Positions 31,901 through 40,498 of a stretch of 40,498 nt of DNA are shown here, one piece after another. Made by a program: the position numbers and the translations under genes. The stretch is from positions 1-40,498 of the forward strand of contig LWCA01000212.1 of NCBI GenBank assembly GCA_001642005.1. The letters are read 5' to 3'. The notes beneath the pieces are model-generated. The model was not told the origin of the DNA. It saw nothing but the letters and a program-made list of their open reading frames with translations, and ran no database searches. How positions within the stretch are numbered: the stretch's first letter is position 1; the number at the start of each line of letters is the position of its first letter. Source of the stretch: Intoshia linei. Lineage: Eukaryota; Orthonectida; Rhopaluridae.

Positions 31901-34016
31901 AGATGGATATACTACAATGTACAAAGAATCAACATCTCTAGATGATTGTTCAGTTCGTAAGTTAATCTTGTGTAATGTATTTAATAAATTTAGCAAATTG
32001 TGGAAGTGGAGAATATATACAAAACAATAAATGCGTCAAGTGTCCAATCGGAAGTTTTTCAGATACTATTGGTCAACAATTTCTATGTACTCCTTGTCCA
32101 AGAAACTTTACAACTGAATTTCCTGGTTCAACATCACAACTTGATTGTTTTAGTAACTATTTAATTAATTCGTTGCATATGCATTTGGTATTATATTAAT
32201 AAAATTATGATGATGATTCATTATAACAGTTTAATAACCGCAACAAGTTGTTTTAATTCTTGGTTTTATGTTAGTTTTTTAATAAAATTCGATAATAATA
32301 TAATTAAAAGTTTCAAATGTCCAATCAATGTTTTTTCAAACAAAATTATCGTGTTCATATTAAGCTGATTTCATATTCTAAGATGTTCATATATAACAGA
32401 ATTGACTGTATATTCAACATGAGAAAAGTTGAAATATAATAATATTAAAAAACGTGTAATTATTATATTATTATTATCTATATGATTATTACTATTTTTA
32501 AAATTTTTACATTTTTAGTATCACAATGCAAAAACAAAAAACACAACTGCGGACCATATCACTTAGGAAATATTTGTATTGATATAGAAGGTGGTTTCAT
32601 GTGTCAATGTCGCAAGGGATGGAAAAAAATTAATTCACAATGCATACGTATGTCTCAACTTTTGAATTTTAACCCTTAGACACTACGAGCCATATTTTGT
32701 AGTATAAAATTGCAATGCAAATATCATTTATATGAAAACTATAAATATTTTAAAAGCTACAATCAAATTTAAAAATACGGCTAATTAGAAAAATTTAAGA
32801 CTCAAATTTTGTATTGTGTATCAATACACTTTTCTTTATAATAAGGTACTTGTGTACTTAGTCTAAATAATAAAATATCGAATCGAATCGAAACCTAAAT
32901 TCTCAGATCTGAGTAATTTTAATATTATTGAAATGTGAAATTAATCACATCTGGGTCTCTAGTGTCTAAGACATGTAAAACCTATGGTCATCGGGTGATC
33001 AATTAATGGCCCTTTGGCAATTTTGATAAATTAAAATTTAAATTGTGAGATACCATCTTTAATAATATGACTTAAGTCATAAAATAAAATGTATACCAAT
33101 TACAGTAACAGTATCTATTACTACTGAGGAAACAATAGGAATAATCATCTTGAAAATTTATTTTATTTAGCAAACTATAAAAATGAAGAAAATCAGTTGA
33201 TTTTTCCATGTTAAAAACTTGAGTGGTCCGATTCAGTCGAGAATAAAAACAAATTATTTCTCAATTAAGTGTTTTTATACAAAACTACACAAAATCTATC
33301 TAAACATATTGTCAATCTTGAAATTTTTGAAAATTTGAAACACCCTAATATATAATAATAATAATCTGTGCAAAATTGAATTTTAAGATCAAACAATACT
33401 AATATTAAATCTAAAGTTCACTTATTACTATCACTCTAATAACATGTTTAAATAATTTTTGACTGTATGAAATGGTTAGTACATATACATATTTACATGT
33501 GATATAAAATTAATAATGTATGTGACATCCATTTCTAAAATATTTGTAGATCTTTGTGATGCAAACTACTGCGAAAATGGTGGTATATGTGACAGATCAA
33601 ATATAGAAATGCCCATATGTCATTGCCCTGAAAATTACGGTGGACCGAAGTGTAGTGACTATAACGACAATTCGTGGTGTATGTTTTTATGTTAAGTATC
33701 AATCAAGATTTTCAATTTCATAATATGCTATTGATATTGAATTTATACATAACATACTTCTTTTAATATAAATATAGATAAGAATATAATCATTGGCGCC
33801 ATTGTTATAGCTGTTGGATTCACTGTAGTCGGTGGAATAATTTTGCTGGTCAAATACATTTTACCTCAATTTGGTAAAAACATTACACCAAAAATAGAAT
33901 ACATAAATCCTGAATTCGCCTCAAACCCATATCCAGCAACAAACAAAATAGGATCCAACAGTGGTCCCTTCCAACAAAGAAACAACCCCCAATTTCAATT
34001 TTATGATGAATTATAA
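28945..34016 (+). CDS. Type I membrane protein with 14 ephrin-receptor-like repeats and 2 EGF modules (5' incomplete)
   Basis: Exons: 28945-30523, 30805-30972, 31012-31170, 31792-31956, 31994-32152, 32519-32647, 33550-33678, 33778-34016. All junctions after the first exon are phase 1; 908 visible aa. The ectodomain is 14 units of about 54 residues (the first partial) with pattern C..G......C..C.IG.YK.N....C..CP...TT...GS....DC, the ephrin-receptor-like/GCC2-GCC3 module. Two EGF-like modules follow (GGFMCQCRKGW; ICHCPENYGGPKC), then a TM helix (IIGAIVIAVGFTVVGGIILL) and a 55-residue tail rich in N, P and Q ending FYDEL. Units 1-10 share one uninterrupted exon; units 11-14 and both EGFs have one exon each. 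Signal peptide and start are missing at the N. Likely a cell-surface adhesion or receptor protein; ligand unknown. Confidence 0.8.
30618..30710. mobile_element. Small hAT-like fragment in intron 1 of the repeat-protein gene
   Basis: ATAGGGGCGCTGATTTAG near 30622 and AAAGGTTGAGAACCCCTATC near 30685-30705 look like the two ends of a heavily deleted hAT copy. No duplication was confirmed. Confidence 0.35.
31232..31593. mobile_element. Inverted-repeat element rich in GAGTCG words
   Basis: The left end CTAGGGATTGAAACCGACTC and the reversed right end CTAGGCGACGGAACCGAGTC are related. Both ends carry clusters of GAGTCGACTC and CGATTCGAATCG, GC-rich against the background. The interior is AT-rich and non-coding. 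It fills the intron between repeat units 11 and 12. Confidence 0.6.
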
Positions 34017-34677
34017 AAAAATTTTATTAAATAAATAATTAATACAAAATTTTGTGTAGTATAATTAAGAATGTTCACTTTTATTAAATTGAATGTTTCC
34101 ATATTTTAACTAAATTTATTATATAAATCTAAATATATTATTATAAATATCATCATTTCTAACTAACTTACTCAATATAAGTAAGGATAATATTGTTTGT
34201 GATGAGAAACCATTGTCAAATTAATAATAACCACCTTTAATGCTATATTAACCTAAATGCTATTTTGTCTTAGCGAAAAAATATATTATCTGATGTAGAC
34301 ACCATAAAAGGTTTTTAAGACAATTATAGCTGATTCATTTAATATTACGTGGTCAAGAGTAAGTTACATTACACATTCAGTTGTATAAGTTTTTTGTAAA
34401 CCGAATAAAAAAAATTAAATATATTTTATTCTTACATTACATTTATCTATTTCTACTTTTCTTACAGATTCACATAGAAAAATATGTTCATCATTATAGT
34501 ATATTGTCAGACCTCTCAATATCGCTAATTCTCAATGCCGCCACCCCTCAATATCACCATTATATTTCATTTTTATAACGAACTTATAAGAAAATTTCTC
34601 ATTACCGCCACAATTTAAAAATATTTCAAAAATAAATTGATTTAAAATGAGTTAAATCATTAATTTAAAATCATGAA
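34017..34677. other. 3' flank of the repeat-protein gene
   Basis: It holds an AATAAA-type signal just after the stop, an R1 end fragment (ATATAAGTAAGGAT near 34175-34190) and, at 34508-34560, a stretch with two CTCAAT(A)TC words and CCGCCACCCC that looks transposon-derived. No gene is seen. Confidence 0.4.
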
Positions 34678-35660
34678 TATCCTTACTTATATATACTTAT
34701 ATAACTTATATAATATGCTACGCAATATTTGTTTTTGTGTGTTCCACTATTTCAATAACTACCAGTCTTAGAATTTTTTAAAGTACACATTTCAATTACA
34801 GTTTTTTCCGGGTAATAATAAGATAAATTTCAACCTCCCAAACTCACATCTTACAGATCAAAAACCCCAATTGTTTATTTTTTGAAAATCAAACGACTTA
34901 GAGAATTTAAAAAAACATATAGGCTGATACTAATTTTAAAATGATAAACATTATCATAAACTTAAATTTAAAAAAATTATATCTTCAGGTGGTACAGTTT
35001 TATCCTGTTAATACGCACAAAAAATTTCAATCCGAATAAATAATGACGTCACGGTCAAAATAGCATTTTAGTATTCATATATTTTTTTTCGAAATATTTT
35101 ATTAAAACAAAGAATGTAAAAATTAAAAAAAAGAAAATTCTGATAGTGCTTATTCCAGTTGATATAAATCCAAAATTTCAACCCCAGAAATCTACGTATT
35201 CCCAGTGAAAAATCCTTTTTAATATATTATCAACCAATATTTTTCAAATATTTTGATTAAAATAAAAATGAAAATGCAAATTAATCCTACAATTTTAAAA
35301 CAAAACTGTGTATTGAACGTCTATATATTTCCAATAAAGAAATATGGGTGAAAATCTATATAATTCATTCCTTCGTAATTTTTTTCATTGCTACGCAATT
35401 TTTAAATTTCAAATTCTCATTTCAAAACATTCAATCTAACAGTTTGAATAAAGTGGCCAGAAAAATACGTACTATCACTTTTAGTTTATTTGGAATAAAT
35501 TTTAAGCCGAAAATTTTTATTCGTCATCATTAATAAGTAGTTTTGGCTTTACATTTATCACCAAATAAACTAAAATTGATAGTACGTATTTTTTCTGGAA
35601 CCTTTAGTTTAAATGTAAATAAAATTTAAATAAAAACTACAACAACAAAACTAAAAGTCA
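34678..35660 (-). repeat. R1 repeat, reversed copy
   Basis: It begins ATCCTTACTTATATATAC, the reverse complement of the R1 end, continues with GCTACGCAATATTTG and the CTACCAGTCTTAGAAT block, and runs to AAAACTACAACAACAAAAC near 35650. A hairpin element interrupts it at about 35440-35605. Confidence 0.75.
35457..35598. mobile_element. Hairpin MITE inside R1
   Basis: CCAGAAAAATACGTACTATC onward (35457-35493) is mirrored at 35561-35598, about 37 bp per arm with two or three mismatches. The R1 copy at 20410-20460 lacks this segment, so it is an insertion. Exact borders and target duplication were not resolved. Confidence 0.7.
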
Positions 35661-36789
35661 CAACTTAGTACATAACAGTCAACCTAGTAAAATTATATTA
35701 TGGTCATACTATTTAAAACATAAATATATATATTTTATTAAATTTTAAATTTAAACGATTAAATTTTATTTATTTAAATTTACATTTTTTACTTTTAAAT
35801 TTACAAAACATACAACTCTTCGTTACTTTCTCCAGTTTAATTTTTTTTAAACCAATTTTTGTTTGATCATACGTATCAATTAAATAGTTTATACACTCTA
35901 TAGAAAATGAGTGAATGCAACAAATCAGTCCAAATCTATTTTCATGAATAGCAATTGAAGTTATCTACATTATATTGTTGTAATTCCAAAAAATTGTAAA
36001 AAGAAATTGAATTATTATCTACTTATTTTAAATATTATATTAATAATTATATACATGAAATAATATTAATCATTAAATTATTGTCGATTAAATATTTTTG
36101 TTACATAAAAAAATAATGTAAGAGAGAAAAAGACTAAGAGAGAGGGAATGATGAAATAATTATGTAATTTTTTTTTATATTATGGACCGTGAAATTTGTA
36201 AAATATATTTTTTGGCCCTCACTCCCATATATTTGGACCACCCTAAGCATTGTTTTTGGTATACGATAATAATTTTGCTTGTTTTTAATTGTACTTAATT
36301 TAATTTAGTCTATGATCAATATTTTTTGGAGAGCGATAATCCTGAAAAAATTAAAACATTTTCCTCTAATGGTTCAACAAAGGTAGAGAATCCCTGACCT
36401 AGTCACCAATTCAATATTTATATTGACAATCTCCTACAAAAATAAGAATAATAATGAAATTACGGCATGTTCATTAAACATATTTTTCAACATTATTGTC
36501 CATGTTTCATTTTTTATGTTTTCATCCAAATTTGAAACAATAAATCTGTGTAACACTAAATTCAGATATATTAATTTTCATTGTATTTTACTAAAAATTA
36601 AATTAAAGAGAATTAAATTTTATAAAATTACCAGCTTGACTATTACATTACATTGTTGCAGGAGTGGGTAAGGGCGGCCTTCAATAAAAATATGTCATAT
36701 TCATTATTTTTGAATTAATTTAAGTTTTATTTTCAATTTACAAATTTTAACTATCAATTTAGTAAATAGAAATTTTAAATTCTATGACA
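35661..36789. other. AT-rich intergenic DNA with hAT-like debris
   Basis: AAAGGTAGAGAATCCCTGACC near 36378-36400 looks like a hAT right end, and a GAGA-rich run lies at 36121-36150. A minus-strand frame at about 36440-36590 (HRFIVSNLDENIKNETW) is unexplained and may be chance. No gene is supported. Confidence 0.35.
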
Positions 36790-36972
36790 CTTTATTATAA
36801 TGTTTATAAAGTCGAAACTGGAAACTAAAAGTAAAAAACTGTAATAGAAATGTGGATTTTATGAAATTCTAAAACTATTAGTTACTGAAATAAATGATAA
36901 CACAAACAGGCAAACAAAGCATATTATACATATATATATAATATACATATTGTATATGTATGTAAGTAAGGA
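36790..36972 (+). repeat. R1 3'-end fragment
   Basis: CTGTAATAGAAATGTGGATTT, the TAGTTACTGAAATAAA block, a short CACAAACAGGCAAACA tail and a (TA)n-expanded end finishing GTAAGTAAGGAT follow R1 order. It abuts the last visible exon of the CXC-like gene. Confidence 0.65.
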
Positions 36973-36993
36973 TAGGTAAAAAATAAACATTAC

Positions 36994-37347
36994 CATCAGA
37001 TTTTTTACATTTACAAGGTTTTCTGTCATGTATGGCTATATCTTTCAATCTGGGTAGCACCTTTTCTATATTTTTTTCATAATTTTCAGTGTTTCTGCTA
37101 TCATACAAATCAATAGTTTTCATTTTTAATCGGTTAGCTAAAATAATAAAAAAATTTATTTCTTAAATAAAACAAATTTCAAAAATAGGATCCATTATAC
37201 TATTTGAAATTCTTCTTTTAAAAATTTTTCGTTCGGTAGAATCCATTGACGTGTCACTGTAAGCAGGTTCATTAATGTACAAATCTAAATTTCTGGGAGA
37301 TTTCCTTTCTAAATTCGTAGAAATTGAAATTTATAATACTTACTCAT
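36994..37347 (-). CDS. 5' end of a gene reaching a CXC (tesmin/LIN54)-like motif
   Basis: Minus-strand exons 37347-37344 (ATGA, donor GTAAGT), 37308-37201 and 37137-36994 have agreeing phases. They encode 85 residues: a basic, serine-rich start (KRKSPRNLDLY), then ERKIFKRR, and an end RKPCKCKKSD. The end resembles the first strand of a CXC domain as in LIN54/tesmin (RKPC.C.KS.C), a DNA-binding module of the DREAM complex. The donor GTAATG at 36993 would split the next codon, which begins with G, so the expected cysteine is not next. The rest of the domain is not found downstream, where R1 begins within about 20 bp. Either the gene is truncated or the match is superficial. It starts 121 bp after the FARS2 stop, same strand. 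Confidence 0.4.
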
Positions 37348-37468
37348 TAATTAATTTTTAATACAAATAAACTAGTTTTAAACATTTTAATGCAAAAAAA
37401 AAATTTAACACAAAAATTATTCAAATTACAATTAACATAACTATATCAAAGTATTTATTATAAAGCAA

Positions 37469-38869
37469 TTATCTTATAATGGCATTAAATCTTTTTTTCA
37501 ATTCTGATTTCAGTCTATCGTTGAAAACGGCTACTTCATTATTTGAGAGTGGTTTTTGATAATGTCTGTAGGAAATGCGATAACAGCGACTTGTTAAATT
37601 GGAATCTTGCTTGTTTTGATGGAACGTGTCTATAAGCCTAACGTCTTCTACAACATCATTAGCAATATCTCGCAGCATATCGTAAAAATCATGATTGTGA
37701 AATTGAGTAGATGCATCCAACCAAAAAGATATATCGTTTATAAGTAAAGGCTGAATACTTAGTGGCTAAATTTAAAAGTTTTATATTATCAATCAATTGT
37801 ATTCATAATCATTAATTATAACTAATCAGTCATTGATAACCAAAGTGTCGAGTGGGTTACTATGCTAAATAATGGAATATACCTTAAATGTAGCATTTTC
37901 AACTTGAAATTGTTTGTAGAAGCGTTCTTCAGTTGACCAAAGCATTCTAATATCAGGAACGCTATATTTTAACATTGCTAATCGATCCAAACCTATACCA
38001 AAGGCCAATGCAATTGAAGATGGTACACCAGCTACAATTCATAATTAATGAATTAAGATAAAATCTAGAATACCTCTTGCTAGCAATGAATTTTTAAAAA
38101 TTCCGCACCCTAACAATTCAATCCAATTTTTTTCTTCGTCCTTCATGTTTGGTGGTAAAATTTCCATTTCCCATGATGGTTCAGTAAATGGAAAAAATGC
38201 ATCCACCCATCTTATTTTAAATTCTAAATACATTGTAAATTAAAAACTTGATTAGCACTTTATCATGTAAAAATTATGAAAAAAATAGTACCAAGACCCA
38301 AAATTGATTGTATTAAAGATTCCAAATTTTGTTTCATTTCTTTTTCTACCAAATGCAATGCTCTTTCGGTATAATATTTATTATTATCAACTGCATTTTC
38401 AAAATTTGCTTTTTCATTTACTATTTCAATTGGTTCACTTTTATTTAAATTTTGGGCAACCTAATAAATTATTTTTTAAACATCAATTTTTAATCAGTAC
38501 TGATCAACCGCTATAATAACCAACACCAATTTCTCTAAAACCAGTAAATAAATTTACAATGTGTGAATCTACATATTGTACACTTTATAAGCCATTCTGA
38601 ATTAGAAAATTCAGAAGAAAACAAGTCTTTCCAAATGGGAAAATTTATCCATTTCAAGTATGGTAAGCGTTGATACAACTTTACAATCAAAATAAATAAC
38701 TTTACTTTAAAATTTTACTTGAAATTTGTTTTGTGAATGAATCACATCAAGTTGAGTAAAAACTGGAAAATGATGTTTATCAATAGTGTCTCTCCTGAAA
38801 CAATTCCCAACAGTAATGATTGAATCTAATCCCAACTTCAATAAACCAATATCATGAATTGTCGTGTGT
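37469..38869 (-). CDS. FARS2: Mitochondrial phenylalanyl-tRNA synthetase, C-terminal part (5' exons not found)
   Basis: Five minus-strand exons join in phase: 38869-38719, 38460-38292, 38223-38074, 38031-37883, 37765-37469 (304 aa). Motif 2 of class II synthetases is seen as [19 protein letters not shown] (human YRRDQIDSQHYPIFHQLEA). Next come [18 protein letters not shown] and [10 protein letters not shown], then motif 3 in [19 protein letters not shown]. The C-terminal anticodon-binding domain follows, with [20 protein letters not shown]. The single-chain architecture with fused anticodon-binding domain identifies the mitochondrial enzyme, which charges tRNA-Phe in the matrix. The first visible exon enters in phase 2, at the residue equivalent to human RTHML-RAHTSAH. 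The targeting peptide and motif 1 are absent. The region upstream (38.9-40.3 kb) is transposon debris, so the 5' exons are outside the window or lost. Confidence 0.92.
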
Positions 38870-39474
38870 CTAAAATATAATAAAAATTTAATACTAAAAG
38901 TATGTTAAAAATTTAAATGTCATATAATTAAGACTTCATGGTCAAAAAAGCAATTTACTATTCACTCTTTTTTTAAAATTTATAATTGAATTTGAAAAAC
39001 TATTTTTTTGGCTACGATTTTAAAAATTTCTTACAATTATAGTATTTATGCTAATTGGAGATAACATGTAAAATTTGAAATAATTTACACTAGAAGTTGG
39101 TCACATTGGGAGAATATGTGCACAAAAATGATATAAATAAATGTAATGATATTATTATATAAATAGAATAAATTAATTAAAATAATAATTTATAATTAAT
39201 ATTAAATTTACAAAAGTTATCTGGTGTGATCGGGATGAAACATTCTATTCATAAACCATGTCACATTTTGAACATTCTGTATGGACAACGTTATTACTAT
39301 AATATTCGCATAGATGCGAACATAATTGTGTCGGTCACTTTACATAATCAATTAATATGAATAAAACTTAAAATAAAAAATATTTATTAAATATTAATAT
39401 ATGATAACCATATAACTGCAAATGAAACAAACCATGTAAATCTCATTGTGCGATGCAAGAGATATTAAAAATTA
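38870..39474. other. AT-rich stretch upstream of the FARS2 exons, with an R1 scrap
   Basis: TCATGGTCAAAAAAGCAATTT at about 38937 is a reversed R1 word. At 39222-39300 the minus strand reads TECSKCDMVYE and, after a one-base shift, RMFHPDHTR, a possible broken C2H2-type zinc finger. No FARS2 exon was recognised. Confidence 0.35.
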
Positions 39475-39697
39475 TTAATGTTTATTGTAATATAACATAA
39501 TATATTTCTTATCATTATCTGGTAAGAATTGCCTGTTTAATTAACAATTTTTTTAACAAACTAAAACTCCGTTCAACTCTATTTGTGCTAGATGATGCTT
39601 TTCTTAATAAATTGTATATATAAAGTAATATTTGTTCATTTTTATTGTTCAAATATAGTACATTACTATTAATAATACATATTATTTTGTGATTCAA
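39475..39697 (-). pseudogene. hAT transposase C-terminal fragment
   Basis: The minus strand reads STNRVERSFSLLKKLLIKQ, the hAT dimerisation motif, then a stop, then DNDKKYIMLYYNKH in another frame, which is how such domains continue. One frameshift separates the parts. No terminal repeats or catalytic region were found nearby. Confidence 0.6.
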
Positions 39698-39944
39698 TGG
39701 TAACTCAATTTAAACTTATAAAACTGACCTTTTTAAAAATAATTGACTTAATGGCATTAATAAAAACTTACTTTATGGCATTTATTAACTTTATAAATTG
39801 TTAATAAGCTATTAATAAACATAATATTGGTATCATGGTGTTTGTAATTGCGTCCTGATTATCATATAAAAAATGGCATTTTGCCATAAAAAACTGCCCT
39901 AGTCATATCTCATTAGAAGAAAATTGCAGTTATACTGATGTAGC

Positions 39945-40095
39945 CCTTTATTTACTGGAAGTACGCTATACTTCTCTAAATAATTTATAGCTATTCTATG
40001 GCGAAATTTAATATTTGAAATATCACTGTCCATACTTTCTTTGCATAATGTCCATGAATTATTTATAGCTGCATCCAACATCCCCATAAACAGAC
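39945..40095 (-). pseudogene. piggyBac transposase fragment
   Basis: The minus strand reads LWWCLFMGMLDAAINNSW, then KFRHRIAINYLEKY. This matches the WWPLF...D.AI.NAW and FR..I...YL..Y segments of PGBD/piggyBac transposases. The open frame runs on to a stop at 39899. Its N-terminal neighbour is replaced by the 185-bp repeat at 40093-40275, so this is a truncated fossil. Confidence 0.7.
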
Positions 40096-40275
40096 ACCAC
40101 CAGAGTTGCCAGAAAGTGCATTCATCGTACATTTCCATTGGTTATGTACATTTTCCAACGCACTTCTTTAACTTCCATGCTTATATATTTTTATAAACCA
40201 TGCCATTTTATAGCTCAATTATATTTTTAAAATAAAAAGTTTAGTTTTTTGTTGTAGTATTTTAATTATCACTCA
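40093..40275 (+). repeat. 185-bp interspersed repeat, copy 2
   Basis: Near-identical to 28758-28943 (roughly ten differences by eye). It begins exactly where the piggyBac-like frame breaks, suggesting insertion into that element. After 40275 the sequence is unrelated to what follows the N in copy 1. Confidence 0.85.
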
Positions 40276-40498
40276 TTCAAAATTGTTTGTTTTATTTTTA
40301 TATTTACTTCTTTACTCTCATATTTACTTGTTTATTATTTACTCTCTTATTTATTTTATTTTAATATCACTAAATAACTCAATAAATTTTAAAATATTCT
40401 GTGTTCGTCTATTTTATGTTTGCATTTCAACATTTGAAACGAATCGAATACTTGTTATTTTTATCAAATAATTTCGGATATTTGAATTGTTTAGATAT
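40276..40498. other. AT-rich end of window
   Basis: T-rich sequence with TATTTACT words. A hydrophobic short frame here (YLLLYSHIYLFIIY) is what T-rich DNA gives by chance. Nothing supported. Confidence 0.4.

Noticed and set aside
1-40498. tRNA, rRNA, CRISPR arrays, bacterial operons, viral genes
   Set aside because: I looked for A/B boxes, conserved rRNA words, regularly spaced repeats and capsid/polymerase motifs and saw none. The repeats present are eukaryotic transposons.

Overview
The window is nuclear DNA from an animal. It is extremely AT-rich (by eye about three quarters A+T), and the genes are split by spliceosomal introns whose commonest size is only 35-42 nt. A few introns swell to 0.4-2.9 kb where transposons have landed. 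The gene set (cytohesin, U1-70K, RAD6/UBE2A, mitochondrial PheRS, EGF/WSC/ephrin-receptor-like extracellular proteins) is metazoan. Tiny introns, divergent proteins and heavy hAT/piggyBac debris would fit a fast-evolving, probably parasitic, animal such as a myxozoan. That assignment is inference and needs a phylogeny. All gene models were built by hand from GT/AG sites; where I say phases agree, the reading frame is continuous across every junction.

Layout. 1-555 (+): 3' end of a gene for a small cysteine-rich, probably secreted protein. 821-2129 (+): a weakly supported hydrophilic gene. 2.1-5.0 kb: AT-rich intergenic DNA with a long interspersed repeat (called R1 here). 5041-5286: a large palindrome. 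5321-5500 (+): last exon of another cysteine-containing protein. 5714-14935 (+): a 12-exon gene for a 673-aa secreted protein with a galactose-binding-like region, a WSC domain, a second beta-rich region and two EGF-like modules; its introns carry minisatellites and nested hAT-type elements. 15432-15996 (-): RAD6/UBE2A. 16671-21308 (+): cytohesin (Sec7-PH ARF exchange factor), 13 exons, with a possible alternative last exon at 21752-21827 inside a TTAA-flanked inverted-repeat element. 22-26 kb: transposon-rich, with the 3' end of an EGF-transmembrane gene (22913-23150). 26139-27136 (+): three-exon gene of unknown function. 27276-28683 (-): U1-70K. 28945-34016 (+): a 5'-incomplete type I membrane protein with 14 ephrin-receptor-like cysteine repeats, two EGF modules, one TM helix and a short tail. 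34-37 kb: repeats. 36994-37347 (-): 5' end of a gene reaching a CXC-like motif. 37469-38869 (-): 3' part of mitochondrial PheRS. 39.4-40.3 kb: hAT and piggyBac transposase fossils and the second copy of a 185-bp repeat.

How it fits together. The intracellular genes are unrelated housekeeping functions (ubiquitin conjugation, ARF activation, U1 snRNP, mitochondrial translation). Between them lie several cysteine-rich secreted or surface proteins with unusual domain orders, the least conventional content of the window. No tRNA, rRNA, CRISPR or operon-like structure was seen. A single N at 28944, where an interspersed repeat meets coding sequence, looks like an assembly join, so the 5' end of the large repeat protein is probably missing.
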